Shown piece after piece: positions 9,306-18,443 of a DNA stretch of 64,000 nt. Origin of the DNA: Phaeobacter cretensis (GTDB lineage: Bacteria; Pseudomonadota; Alphaproteobacteria; Rhodobacterales; Rhodobacteraceae); the NCBI RefSeq assembly GCF_047372505.1, contig NZ_JBKBEU010000001.1, forward strand, positions 2,914,001 through 2,978,000, given 5' to 3'. Numbering within the stretch: position 1 is the first letter of the stretch; each line of letters begins with the position of its first letter. The translations under genes were made by a program, and so were the position numbers. The notes beneath the pieces are model-generated. The model was not told the origin of the DNA. It saw nothing but the letters and a program-made list of their open reading frames with translations, and did no database searches.

Positions 9306-10322
9306 ATGCTGTCACCGCTCTTTTCGCTTGATCACTTTCGTGCGCGGCTTGCGCAGGCTCCAGGCGTGGACGAACAGGCTGAGACTGCGGCTGCCGAACG
9401 CAACAGTCAATTGACCAAACCGCCGGGCTCGCTCGGGCGGTTGGAGGATCTGGCTATCTGGTACGGCAGCTGGCGAGGAACTGAGCGCCCGGTGCTCCGT
9501 GCGCCGCAGGTGATCGTCTTTGCCGGCAACCATGGGATTGTAGAACAGGGTGTCTCGGCTTTCCCGAGCGAAGTAACAGCGCAGATGGTCGCGAACTTCA
9601 AGCATGGCGGTGCGGCGATCAATCAACTGGCCAAGCTTGCAGGAGCGCGACTGGATGTTCACAGCCTAGATCTGGATAGGCCGACCAAAGATTTCACTAA
9701 AGACGCTGCCATGGATAATGCAGAGCTGCTCAGCGCACTGCAGACTGGGTGGAAATCTGTGGACCCGTCAGCAGATTTACTTGTTGTTGGTGAAATGGGC
9801 ATTGGGAACACCACACCGGCAGCCGCGCTGGCTTGTGCGTTGTTCGGCGGTGATGCCGGTGATTGGACAGGACGCGGTACTGGGATCGATGATACCGGGC
9901 TTGCGAATAAAACACGGGTGGTGGCTGACGGTGTTGCGCTGCATGGCCCCGCAATTACAGATGGAATCGAAGCGTTACGCCGCCTTGGCGGTCGCGAGAT
10001 CGCGGCTATGGCTGGGGCGATGACAGCTGCGCGCATGATGCGCATTCCGGTTATTCTGGACGGCTTTATCTGCTGCGCGGCAGCCGCCTGTCTGATGCGA
10101 GCACATCCTGCTGCATTGGATCATGTAGTGGCCGGGCACCAAAGCGCAGAGAGCGCTCATGCTGCGTTGTTAACCTATCTGGGCAAGCCTCCGTTCTTGT
10201 CACTAGACCTACGTCTTGGCGAAGGTTCAGGCGCTGCCCTTGCAATTCAGGTGTTGCGTGCTGCGGTTGCCTGTCACAGTGGCATGGCAACTTTTGAAGA
10301 GGCAGGCGTCACAGGCAACTAA
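9306..10322 (+). CDS. cobT: nicotinate-nucleotide--dimethylbenzimidazole phosphoribosyltransferase
   Basis: A 338-residue CobT that converts nicotinate mononucleotide and dimethylbenzimidazole to alpha-ribazole-5'-phosphate, the lower ligand precursor of cobalamin. Recognised by the N-terminal PPGSLGRLEDLA (residues 39-50), the VFAGNHGIVEQGVSAFP block, the GEMGIGNTTPAAAL loop, and the C-terminal LRLGEGSGAALA with the expected catalytic Glu. Length is standard. I see no B12-box-like motif in the 100 bp shared with cobS, so cobalamin riboswitch control is not supported here. Confidence 0.96.
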   Translation: MLSPLFSLDHFRARLAQAPGVDEQAETAAAERNSQLTKPPGSLGRLEDLAIWYGSWRGTERPVLRAPQVIVFAGNHGIVEQGVSAFPSEVTAQMVANFKHGGAAINQLAKLAGARLDVHSLDLDRPTKDFTKDAAMDNAELLSALQTGWKSVDPSADLLVVGEMGIGNTTPAAALACALFGGDAGDWTGRGTGIDDTGLANKTRVVADGVALHGPAITDGIEALRRLGGREIAAMAGAMTAARMMRIPVILDGFICCAAAACLMRAHPAALDHVVAGHQSAESAHAALLTYLGKPPFLSLDLRLGEGSGAALAIQVLRAAVACHSGMATFEEAGVTGN

Positions 10323-10412
10323 GTGCCTATGTTGAGGTGTTACGATCCGAAGCAGAAGTCGGCGCGTTGCAGGATGTTACAGCCTTGAATAACGGTGAAG
10401 CATTATCTGGCG

Positions 10413-12305
10413 TCAGGCTGATTTCTGGTCTGAAGAGTTTTTTGCTTCAGCAAGCTCCAACAACGCAGTTTCCAGGTCCTTTTCTAGTTCTCTGGCTCGG
10501 GCAATATAGGCAGGGTTTTCGCTGGCTGGTGTACCAGGGATCCACAGGCTTGCCAGTTCTCGAACGGTGTGGCGATCGTGCGCATAGAAAGTTTGCTCTG
10601 CCTGAGCAGCCTCATATTCGCTCAGTCCGATCTGCTCGAGCACGTAGCGACCCGCTCGCAGGGAGCTGTCAAACATCTCGCGCACGATGTCGTTTGCACC
10701 AGCTTTGTATAGCTCAAACACGTGATTTCTATCAAAAGCGCGGGCGATGATGTGCAAGTCTGGATGCCCCCTGCGGGCATGTGCGACCAATCTGAGTGCG
10801 GCCTCACGGTCATCTAGGGCCACGACCAGAACCTGTGCCTTTGCGATACCGGCAGCCTTTAGTAGCTCTGGCCGAGTTGGATCTCCGAGAAAGCTCTTAA
10901 CCCCAAAGCGGCGCATCAACTGTACGGACGCCATATTGCTATCCAAGACGACTGTATTAAAGCCGCTAGCTCGGACCAGGCGGTTGACGATTTGGCCGAA
11001 ACGACCAATTCCGGCGATGATCACGGGGCCTTGCTCGTCGATCTCGTCCGCAACCGGTTCATTTGGACTATCTTTTGCGTGTTTCGACAGCACATCATAC
11101 AGGATGAACAACAGCGGAGTAATCAGCATAGTCAGTGCGACTACCAGCAGAAGTTTTTCTGATAGCTGAGGGGGCACGACGTTGAGCTGCCGAGAAAAAG
11201 CAAGCAAGACGAAGCCGAATTCACCGGCCTGTGCGAGGCCCAACGTGAACAGCCAGTGGTCGCGTTTTTTCAGACCAAATGCTTGGCCCACAAAATAGAG
11301 CACTATGCCCTTCGCCAAGATGACGAGAAGGGCAAGGCCGATCAAGTCACCCGGCTCGGCAAGGAACAGGCGATAGTTGATGCCAGCGCCAACGGTTATG
11401 AAAAATAGCCCAAGCAGCAGTCCTTTGAAGGGATTCAGATCGCTTTCCAGTTCATGCCTGAATTCACTGTTGGCCAGAACAACCCCGGCTAAAAATGCAC
11501 CAAGAGCAGGAGAGAGACCTACCAGTGTCATCAGAAAGGAAATTCCAACAACGATCATGAGCGCGAGAGCCGTGTACATCTCGCGTAAATTCGATGAATG
11601 GATAAAGCGGAACACAGGACGCGCGAGATAGACCCCGGCCAGGATAATGGATGCTATGGCCGCGAGTGTAACCAGTGTCACCGCCCAACCCGGTAGCCCT
11701 TCGACCAAGGAGAGCGTGGCATGGCCGGGTGCTGCATGGGCCTCGTCGGCCGTGCGTCCAATAGAGCCATCTCCATTGATCTGTGCGCCATGTTTGATCG
11801 CCAGTAGGGGTAGCAATGCCAAAATTGGGATGACTGCAATGTCTTGTGTCAGCAGTACGGAGAACGTGGCACGGCCACCACCAGTACGCATGAGCCCTTT
11901 TTCCGAAAGAGTTTGCAATACAATTGCGGTTGAAGACAGCGAAAGTGCCAGGCCGATTGCGAGACTAACCTGCCAGCTTTCGCCTGCCAGCATAGCCGCG
12001 CCCATCAAGGCCACAGTGCTAACTGCGACCTGCAACCCGCCTAATCCAAGCAGCTTATGGCGCATCGCCCAAAGGGCGCGCGGCTCCAGCTCCAATCCAA
12101 TCAGGAACAGCATCATGACGACGCCAAATTCAGCAAAATGCCTTAGTTCCTCGGCCTCACTGCCGACTAGTCCAAAAACGGGCCCAATAATGATACCCGC
12201 AGCCAGATACCCAAGTACCGACCCAAGTCCCAAGCGTGCCGCGATTGGGACCGCTATCACCGCGGCGGCGAGATAGATTGTCGCCTGATAAAGAAACGCA
12301 TCCAT
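10413..12305 (-). CDS. CPA2 family cation:proton antiporter (KefB/KefC-like) with TrkA-N domain
   Basis: A membrane antiporter with about 12 hydrophobic segments in the first 380 residues (Na_H_Exchanger fold), then a Rossmann-type TrkA-N domain with the nucleotide-binding GIGRFGQ motif (VIIAGIGRFGQIVNRLV). It ends in a short charged tail. Relatives of the Kef type exchange potassium for protons and are gated by nucleotide or glutathione adducts. The start at 12305 (MDAFLYQATIYLAA) puts the first membrane helix at the N terminus; an in-frame ATG 12 codons upstream is less likely. It is convergent with cobT. Ion specificity cannot be decided from sequence. Confidence 0.9.
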   Translation of the reverse strand: MDAFLYQATIYLAAAVIAVPIAARLGLGSVLGYLAAGIIIGPVFGLVGSEAEELRHFAEFGVVMMLFLIGLELEPRALWAMRHKLLGLGGLQVAVSTVALMGAAMLAGESWQVSLAIGLALSLSSTAIVLQTLSEKGLMRTGGGRATFSVLLTQDIAVIPILALLPLLAIKHGAQINGDGSIGRTADEAHAAPGHATLSLVEGLPGWAVTLVTLAAIASIILAGVYLARPVFRFIHSSNLREMYTALALMIVVGISFLMTLVGLSPALGAFLAGVVLANSEFRHELESDLNPFKGLLLGLFFITVGAGINYRLFLAEPGDLIGLALLVILAKGIVLYFVGQAFGLKKRDHWLFTLGLAQAGEFGFVLLAFSRQLNVVPPQLSEKLLLVVALTMLITPLLFILYDVLSKHAKDSPNEPVADEIDEQGPVIIAGIGRFGQIVNRLVRASGFNTVVLDSNMASVQLMRRFGVKSFLGDPTRPELLKAAGIAKAQVLVVALDDREAALRLVAHARRGHPDLHIIARAFDRNHVFELYKAGANDIVREMFDSSLRAGRYVLEQIGLSEYEAAQAEQTFYAHDRHTVRELASLWIPGTPASENPAYIARARELEKDLETALLELAEAKNSSDQKSA

Positions 12306-12508
12306 GTGTTTCGGTATCGCAAGCAGAGGGCATGTTGGCAACGCCTAACACGCACAATGCCCATAGCCTCCCTCGTCGCAGGGCATCTGGCGACAAAGGG
12401 AGCACCTCATAACGCAGTTGACGACGAATGCCGTTTTCTCCGGGCGCCCTAGAAGAGGAGGTATGTCAGTTTCGATTTGCAGGAGGTATCCCCTGCTAGT
12501 TGATCCGA

Positions 12509-13729
12509 TTAGCGCTCTGATGAACGGATATCGTTGCTGAGTTTTGCTATTCTCTCGAGCCGCTGAGAAATCCTTTCTTGGAAGACACCCAGCTGGTCGA
12601 TGATATCGGCGAGTGTTTCACCGGATTCGGGTAGGCGGGCACTCTCAATTTTACATAGAACACGGGTAGAACTGAGGCCTAGGAAATGCCGGTGCATGAC
12701 ACTGCAGGCATGCATAATACGCGAAGACTCTCGCTCTACCTGATCCAGACCTTTGCCCGCGCTTTTAAGTTGTTGAGCGACCAAGTCTGCCAGAATTTTA
12801 CGCTCGGCTGCCATATCGACTTCACCAATACTACGGCGTTCTTGCTGCAGTTGGTTGTCGCATTCCTTTAGTACTCGCACCATGCATTCAACGAACAGTG
12901 AATCTTGAACAGCGGCTTCGATAACGGCGAAGTTGCTGTCTTTTCCCATGACGTGGGCTGCGAACCAATCGGACATCTCTCGCGACATAGAGCCATAGTT
13001 TTGCGATAGCACAGTTACAGGACCACCCGAGGGTTCAATCCTGGAGGCAATGACACGCAGGTTATGCGGAATAGTGTGCATTGCATCAAAGTCTTTTATC
13101 AGCCCTTCGGTCTCACCCACGAGTGTTCTGGCGTCTTCTAGGGTTTGGCGAAGATTGGTAATCATCTGGTCTGGTTCGTTCTCCAGACCGATATCGCGCG
13201 CAATCAATTCCTCGCTCATCGCTTTTGTCGCGAATTGGCGATAGTTGTCATACCCATGATCAACGATCCAGCTTTGCAAGCGTTCGGAGCTTTCCTCGGG
13301 GGTCAGGTCTTCGTCTTGTTCTGCTGTCAGAAGTTTGGCGTATAGATCTCGCATATCATCGAAAATCTGGCTGCTCGGTTTGATACGGGCGGACAGGTAG
13401 CCATCGGCACAAGGTATGACAACCGCGTAGACCCAATAGTACAGCCCGTCTTTCGACTTGTTTTTTACATAAGCGCCCATGGTATTGCCGCTTTTGATCG
13501 TATCCCAGAACAACTGAAAGACACCTTTGGGCATATCAGGGTGTCGAATAGTGCGATGGGGGGCACCAATCAGCTCCTCCCAATCGTAGTTGGAGACCCG
13601 GCGGAACACGTAGTTTCCTGCAATGATGACGCCGCGGCTGTCAGTGCGCGAGAAAAATACTTCATCCAGCCCAAAAGGAGCTTCGCCGCGTGTTGGGCGG
13701 CTTTCTATGCGACGATCTACAAAGGACAC
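12509..13729 (-). CDS. PAS-domain protein, Aer-type, without a methyl-accepting output domain
   Basis: A soluble 406-residue protein starting at a GTG. Residues about 25-115 form a PAS domain of the Aer/FAD-sensing type (FFSRTDSRGVIIAGNYVF, then GAPHRTIRHPDMPKGVFQLFWDTIKSG and KDGLYYWVYAVV). The rest is mostly helical, with a long coiled-coil-like end (ADIIDQLGVFQERISQRLERIAKLSNDI). No membrane segment, HAMP, kinase, GGDEF or classical chemotaxis signalling hairpin is seen. It may act as a cytoplasmic redox or energy sensor that signals through another protein. It is monocistronic, followed by a 200-bp gap before the antiporter gene. Confidence 0.8.
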   Translation of the reverse strand: MSFVDRRIESRPTRGEAPFGLDEVFFSRTDSRGVIIAGNYVFRRVSNYDWEELIGAPHRTIRHPDMPKGVFQLFWDTIKSGNTMGAYVKNKSKDGLYYWVYAVVIPCADGYLSARIKPSSQIFDDMRDLYAKLLTAEQDEDLTPEESSERLQSWIVDHGYDNYRQFATKAMSEELIARDIGLENEPDQMITNLRQTLEDARTLVGETEGLIKDFDAMHTIPHNLRVIASRIEPSGGPVTVLSQNYGSMSREMSDWFAAHVMGKDSNFAVIEAAVQDSLFVECMVRVLKECDNQLQQERRSIGEVDMAAERKILADLVAQQLKSAGKGLDQVERESSRIMHACSVMHRHFLGLSSTRVLCKIESARLPESGETLADIIDQLGVFQERISQRLERIAKLSNDIRSSER

Positions 13730-13791
13730 GTTTTCTATCCACTCTCTTGGTCGGTATCATGGTTTTGTAGCGCAGGAGTGTTCACGGAACC

Positions 13792-14247
13792 TTAAGTCGG
13801 GAGCGGTCCATCGCTTTTTAACTGGGCCATTACAATTTGGCTTTGAACGCGTGCCACGGTGGGATGGGGGAGAAGGACCTCATGTAAAAGGCGGTTTAAT
13901 GCAGCAAGATCAAAGCAATAAACCCTAAGTAGATAGTCGGCTTCACCGGTCATCGTCCAGGCAGAGGTAATTTCAGGGCGGGTGCGTACGAGCCGAGAAA
14001 ATCGTTCAGATTGTTCAGGTCCATGGCTCTCTAGGTGAATCTGTACAAACCCCTGAACGCTTAACCCCAACTTGTCCGGGTCTAACCGTGCTTCATAGCT
14101 CCGGATGTACCCATCCGCCTCCAATCGCTGCCTTCGTCGTCCGGCTTGGCTCGCGGAGAGATTGAGGATCTCGCTTAACTGCTGTGCCGTTAGATGCGCG
14201 TCTTTTTGCAGTGCGGCGAGTAACCTATGGTCGATTGTATCTAGCAT
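13792..14247 (-). CDS. Lrp/AsnC family transcriptional regulator
   Basis: A 151-residue regulator with an N-terminal winged helix-turn-helix (LLAALQKDAHLTAQQLSEILNLSASQAGRRRQRLEADGYI) and a C-terminal RAM ligand-binding/oligomerisation domain (VQGFVQIHLESHG to LLRVYCFDLAALNRLL). It is transcribed divergently from hppD with 144 bp between the starts, the usual arrangement for a local regulator. It probably controls tyrosine/phenylalanine catabolism, sensing an aromatic amino acid or derivative. That ligand is inference from position. Confidence 0.93.
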   Translation of the reverse strand: MLDTIDHRLLAALQKDAHLTAQQLSEILNLSASQAGRRRQRLEADGYIRSYEARLDPDKLGLSVQGFVQIHLESHGPEQSERFSRLVRTRPEITSAWTMTGEADYLLRVYCFDLAALNRLLHEVLLPHPTVARVQSQIVMAQLKSDGPLPT

Positions 14248-14391
14248 GTGCGGTGTTTCTACATAATTATCGAAAATAGCGCGTGATTTGCGCGTGATGT
14301 CTTAGATTTACCTGAAACAATGCGCGAAACAAGCACTTCAAGTGCGATACCCTGCTTGTAGCCACACTATTGCCTATTTGGAGGAAGCCGC
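14248..14391. promoter_or_regulatory. divergent promoter region asnC-type regulator / hppD
   Basis: This 144-bp region separates two divergent starts and must hold both promoters. It contains a direct repeat GCGCGTGAT at 14279-14287 and 14291-14299 (12-bp period), a plausible binding site for the regulator. A purine-rich ribosome binding site (GGAGGAA) lies just before the hppD ATG. The operator assignment is only suggestive. Confidence 0.45.
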
Positions 14392-15492
14392 ATGGGCCCG
14401 TTCCCACATAATGCCCCGAAATCTATTATCAGCGTCGAAAACCCGGCGGGTACTGATGGTTTTGAATTCGTCGAATTCGCTCATCCGGACCCACAAGAGC
14501 TGCGCGATCTCTTTGCCAGCATGGGGTATGAGCTAGTGGCGCGTCACAAGACAAAACCGGGTATCGAACTTTGGCAGCAGGGCGACATCACCTATATCGT
14601 GAACGCGGAGAAAGGCAGCTTCGCTGATAAATTTGTAGAAGATCACGGTCCTTGTGCCCCGTCGATGGGGTGGCGTGTGGTCGATGCGCAGAAGGCGTTT
14701 GAGCATGCGGTGTCAAAAGGGGCGGAGCCATATGATGGCGACGACAAGACCATGGATGTGCCCGCAATCAAAGGTATCGGTGGCTCGCTTCTGTATTTTA
14801 TTGACCAGTATTACGACACATCGCCCTACAACAGCGAGTTTGAGTGGCTGAAGCAATCCAAACCACGCGGTGTTGGTTTCTACTATCTGGACCACCTGAC
14901 TCACAATGTTTTCAAGGGTAATATGGACAAGTGGTTCCGTTTCTATGGCGATCTGTTCAATTTCAAGGAAATCCGGTTCTTCGATATTGAGGGCAAATTC
15001 ACCGGCTTGCTGAGCCGTGCGCTGACATCGCCCTGTGGCCGCATACGGATCCCGATTAACGAGGACCGCGGCGAAACTGGGCAGATCGTAGCGTATCTCA
15101 AAAAATACAATGGCGAAGGTATTCAGCATATCGCAGTCGGAGCTGAGGATATTTATAGCGCCACGGACGATATTGCCGAGCGTGGTATCAAATATATGCC
15201 GGCACCTCCGGCGAGCTACTATGATATGAGCCACGAGCGGGTCGCGGGTCATGAAGAGCCCCTTGACCGGATGCAAAAGCACGGCATCCTGATCGACGGT
15301 GAGGGTGTGATAGATGGTGGTGAAACCAAAATTCTTCTGCAGATTTTCTCCAAAACCGTTATCGGGCCGATCTTCTTTGAGTTCATCCAGCGTAAGGGGG
15401 ATGACGGATTTGGAGAGGGCAATTTTAAGGCGCTATTTGAGTCTATCGAACGCGAACAGATCGCCAATGGTGAGATCTCAGCGGCCGAGTGA
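14392..15492 (+). CDS. hppD: 4-hydroxyphenylpyruvate dioxygenase
   Basis: A 366-residue non-haem iron dioxygenase that converts 4-hydroxyphenylpyruvate to homogentisate in tyrosine degradation. The 2-His-1-Glu iron site is visible as His168 (LDHLTHN), His246 (GIQHIAVG) and Glu330 (FFEFIQRKG). The two vicinal-oxygen-chelate halves and the C-terminal family signature are complete. The ATG at 14392 follows a good GGAGGAA site. It is followed by a hairpin terminator. Confidence 0.97.
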   Translation: MGPFPHNAPKSIISVENPAGTDGFEFVEFAHPDPQELRDLFASMGYELVARHKTKPGIELWQQGDITYIVNAEKGSFADKFVEDHGPCAPSMGWRVVDAQKAFEHAVSKGAEPYDGDDKTMDVPAIKGIGGSLLYFIDQYYDTSPYNSEFEWLKQSKPRGVGFYYLDHLTHNVFKGNMDKWFRFYGDLFNFKEIRFFDIEGKFTGLLSRALTSPCGRIRIPINEDRGETGQIVAYLKKYNGEGIQHIAVGAEDIYSATDDIAERGIKYMPAPPASYYDMSHERVAGHEEPLDRMQKHGILIDGEGVIDGGETKILLQIFSKTVIGPIFFEFIQRKGDDGFGEGNFKALFESIEREQIANGEISAAE

Positions 15493-15540
15493 CCAATGAC
15501 TGCCGAGAGTCCACGACAAATGGCATGATCAATAGAAATA

Positions 15541-15567
15541 AAGCCGGGCCTGAGAAGGTCCGGCTTT
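15541..15567. terminator. hairpin terminator between hppD and the convergent large gene
   Basis: An inverted repeat (AAGCCGGGCC, 6-nt loop TGAGAA, GGTCCGGCTT) lies just past hppD. One G-U pair is allowed on the plus strand. An A-rich stretch precedes it and TTCTGG follows. It may serve both converging genes. Confidence 0.65.
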
Positions 15568-15619
15568 CTGGTATTCGGATTGGTAGGGATGGGACCTGAG
15601 TGTGCAGCCCGCGCCTGTT

Positions 15620-18274
15620 CTATCCGCTGGGAATCTTAAGCGTCAGGTTGCGGCTGCCCTTTTGGTATTGCAACTGGCTATCGCCGATGGCGAGAACGCG
15701 CCCGCCATCAATCTTGTCTCCGACTTTTACCTTTTTGTAGCGGCCATTTGGCATCAGAACCAGTGCACGTCGATTAGCTGGTGTGCCGTAGACTCCGATC
15801 AGATTCACGCGTCGCAGATTGATTGCGTTGTTGACCGTTGCCTGTCGGGCAACCGATGCGCTGGATGGAATCCGAGGAGTGACCGATCTGGGAGCCGGCG
15901 CGCTGGCTACAGCAGCAGTAACGGTTGGCTCTGGGTTTCGTTGGCGGCTGCGTTTGGCGCGATCCACCAGATTGGCAAAATTAGTCGGGCGCGCACGTGG
16001 GACTACGGACCTTGCAATGGCCTGCGCGGTCGGGGGCAGGGTATTCTCTTCCGGTGGCTTCAACCCCTGTGGGCGTGTCTTTGGTCGTAATACCCCGAGT
16101 TCTGCGCGGCTCAACCCGCCAAGCTGAGCGCGTTCGTTTTGCTCAACCAGATTGCTGGGGCGTAATTTGGGGCGCAGTTCTGAAAGAATCGCCCGACGGG
16201 TAGCTTCCTCAGCCGCGGCGGCAACTTCGGGGTCTGGGCGGGCCGGGGTAGGTGGCGGTACTTTTTCCGGGCGGCCCAGAAACACCATGATCCCATCAGG
16301 GTTCAACGTGCCCTCTGGGGTGGCCTTGACGAGGCCGCGCTCGTCCAATTCAAACTGCTGCCCGGCCGCGGTTGGCGTGCTTACTACCCCCATCTCCAGA
16401 TCTGTTACGAATAAATCGGGAGCGGGCAGAGCGATTGCATCCTCAGATATATCAGTCGGATCTATAGAGGCCACATATAGGTTATCCAGATTGCCGGAGC
16501 CTGCCGGCTCGGGTGTATCCGGGGCGTGCTGCCAAATGCCAGTAGCAGCATATTGCGCGGCGCGTGTCAGTGGCGTGTCCTGATCTGAGGGGGCAGCTTC
16601 ACTATCGCCCTCCGGGGCCAATTCTGCTGCGTCGAGATCCTCGGCCAGCTGTTGATCCGGTGCAGTTGGATCTGTGTCTTGTTCAATGCGCAGCGCATCT
16701 AATACAGCGGTATCAGTGCTGGAGAGCGTATCTGGATCGCCTTCAGGAGCGGCGGCGATTTCTGATGGAAGCAGAGGGCCTTTGTCCGGTTGATCGGGAA
16801 TGGCGCTGACCTGCGGTGCAATCGTGCCGACTTCTTCGGTTTCTTCGGTACCGATTGGCGCCGTCGTATTTTCGCTGACCGCGTTGCGGGTTTGGTTCTC
16901 GGCCAGAATGGCCCAAGTCGCAACAATCGCCATGAAAATAAGCAAAGCCGCCATAAGCGCCAGGCCTAGGAAGCGCGGTTTTCCTCCTACGTTCCCCTTT
17001 GATACGCCGGCAAGTACGGAAGCTTTGCCGACTTCATGTAGCGATTGCTTGTCGGTTGGCGTATCCGCCAGCGCTATGTCTCCGACGTCGTCACGGGGTA
17101 AGACCGGCGTAGGTCCTGGCGACTTGGGCGCCGCTGGAATGACACCTTTGGTTGAGGCAGCTGGTACAGTCGGCGATTCAAGGGGCTGTGCCTTGGCTGC
17201 GCCGTCGCCTATGGATGGTGTGCTATCCGCGAGTGCGATGGACCCGAATGCCGCATGCGGGACAAGCCGGTTATCACCGCCTCCATTGTTAGGCGTGCTG
17301 AGTGCTGTTGCGCTGGTACTAGCCGTGCGTTTGTGGCCTGTCGGCGCGGCAAGAACTGGCGCACGGCCCTCTTCGGCGAGCGGAGAGGCTACAGGGCGAG
17401 CTGGTCCCTCTTTGCGGCGTCGTGTTGAAAATCCGGCTGCAACATGTGTTGCCTCAGCAGGGTCATTGGTGCCTTTCAAGGAGCTCGAGACCTCAGCGGG
17501 AGTTGATGCCTCGAGCTCTTCTGTCTTTGTTTCTTTCGCACTTGCCTTGTCAGACAATGTCGTTTGCGGATCGCTTGTGACGGGCACAGGTGCCGGACTG
17601 TCTGCGTTGGTGGAGGCAACCTTGACCACGTTTAGTTCATCTATGCCGGGCGACGCCTCGATTGGCTCCTCTGGAACCGATGACTGATCTGAGACCTCTG
17701 GCTCTGGCGTGGGATCTGGTTCCGGCGGATCGGCCGGACCGATATCAACAACAGATATTCCATCAGGCTCTACCGGTGTTTCGCCGGATTGCAGTAGAGT
17801 TTGTGAGGATCCAAAGAAGGGTTCACCCAGAAAATCCATGTCACCGGGAATCGCGACAAAACTTATGGGCAGAAACCCGTGCGCCAGTGCAAAATCTTCG
17901 GCCTCTTGCAAGGTTTCACGGGCGACAGCAGCCACATGGGTTTGCGATCCGTCTTCGCTAAGATCAAAAGACAGCTCATCAACTCGGTAAGGTGTGCTCC
18001 CATCCAAACCTTGCTCCGCGATCGCCCGCCGACTGGTCGCGTCAGCGGTCCCCGTTTCGAACGTTAGATAGCGGATCTGGTCATTGGGAATGACGACCTT
18101 GCAAGCGATTGGTCCTTTGGCGTGTCTTTCGCCCAATTGGCGCAAATTCGCCAAGGCCGCGTCCAGGTCTTCGTCATCCAGCGGCACTGTGCCAATCTGA
18201 CGCCAGCCACCGGCGGCACGCTGCAACAGGCTGACGCCGTGGGAAGAAAGAGAGAGTGCAAACCCCGGTTTCAT
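15620..18274 (-). CDS. large single-pass membrane protein with C-terminal PilP/GspC-like domain
   Basis: An 884-residue protein I cannot assign to a named family. Residues 1-190 look like a compact globular domain with strands such as VVIPNDQIRYLTF and a PYRVDELSFDLSEDG segment, reminiscent of the actin-like PilM/GspL cytoplasmic fold. Residues about 190-440 are Pro/Ala/Ser/Glu-rich and probably disordered. One transmembrane helix follows (FLGLALMAALLIFMAIVATWAIL, about 445-467), then another low-complexity part. The last about 70 residues (RRVNLIGVYGTPANRRALVLMPNGRYKKVKVGDKIDGGRVLAIGDSQLQY) resemble the periplasmic PilP/GspC homology domain. It stands alone, convergent with hppD and divergent from the SIMPL gene. 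A role in an envelope assembly is an inference. Confidence 0.75.
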   Translation of the reverse strand: MKPGFALSLSSHGVSLLQRAAGGWRQIGTVPLDDEDLDAALANLRQLGERHAKGPIACKVVIPNDQIRYLTFETGTADATSRRAIAEQGLDGSTPYRVDELSFDLSEDGSQTHVAAVARETLQEAEDFALAHGFLPISFVAIPGDMDFLGEPFFGSSQTLLQSGETPVEPDGISVVDIGPADPPEPDPTPEPEVSDQSSVPEEPIEASPGIDELNVVKVASTNADSPAPVPVTSDPQTTLSDKASAKETKTEELEASTPAEVSSSLKGTNDPAEATHVAAGFSTRRRKEGPARPVASPLAEEGRAPVLAAPTGHKRTASTSATALSTPNNGGGDNRLVPHAAFGSIALADSTPSIGDGAAKAQPLESPTVPAASTKGVIPAAPKSPGPTPVLPRDDVGDIALADTPTDKQSLHEVGKASVLAGVSKGNVGGKPRFLGLALMAALLIFMAIVATWAILAENQTRNAVSENTTAPIGTEETEEVGTIAPQVSAIPDQPDKGPLLPSEIAAAPEGDPDTLSSTDTAVLDALRIEQDTDPTAPDQQLAEDLDAAELAPEGDSEAAPSDQDTPLTRAAQYAATGIWQHAPDTPEPAGSGNLDNLYVASIDPTDISEDAIALPAPDLFVTDLEMGVVSTPTAAGQQFELDERGLVKATPEGTLNPDGIMVFLGRPEKVPPPTPARPDPEVAAAAEEATRRAILSELRPKLRPSNLVEQNERAQLGGLSRAELGVLRPKTRPQGLKPPEENTLPPTAQAIARSVVPRARPTNFANLVDRAKRSRQRNPEPTVTAAVASAPAPRSVTPRIPSSASVARQATVNNAINLRRVNLIGVYGTPANRRALVLMPNGRYKKVKVGDKIDGGRVLAIGDSQLQYQKGSRNLTLKIPSG

Positions 18275-18443
18275 TATGCAAACACGCCTTCAACTCTAGT
18301 ATGCCCATACCCAAGTGTGGGCAGGCGATCTTGCCGCAGACCATAGGGCAGTGTCGGCTCAAGGGAAAGGAAAAGACACGTTTTCCCCCTTGCAAGCGGT
18401 CATTTGCCATCCCCATGTAACATCTCGGAAAAGGAGTAGTTTC

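Noticed and set aside
15620..18274. Long antisense readings opposite the 884-residue gene (for example plus strand 16800-17687)
   Set aside because: These arise from GC-skewed codon positions opposite a low-complexity gene. Their composition is Ser/Arg/Ala-rich without family motifs.
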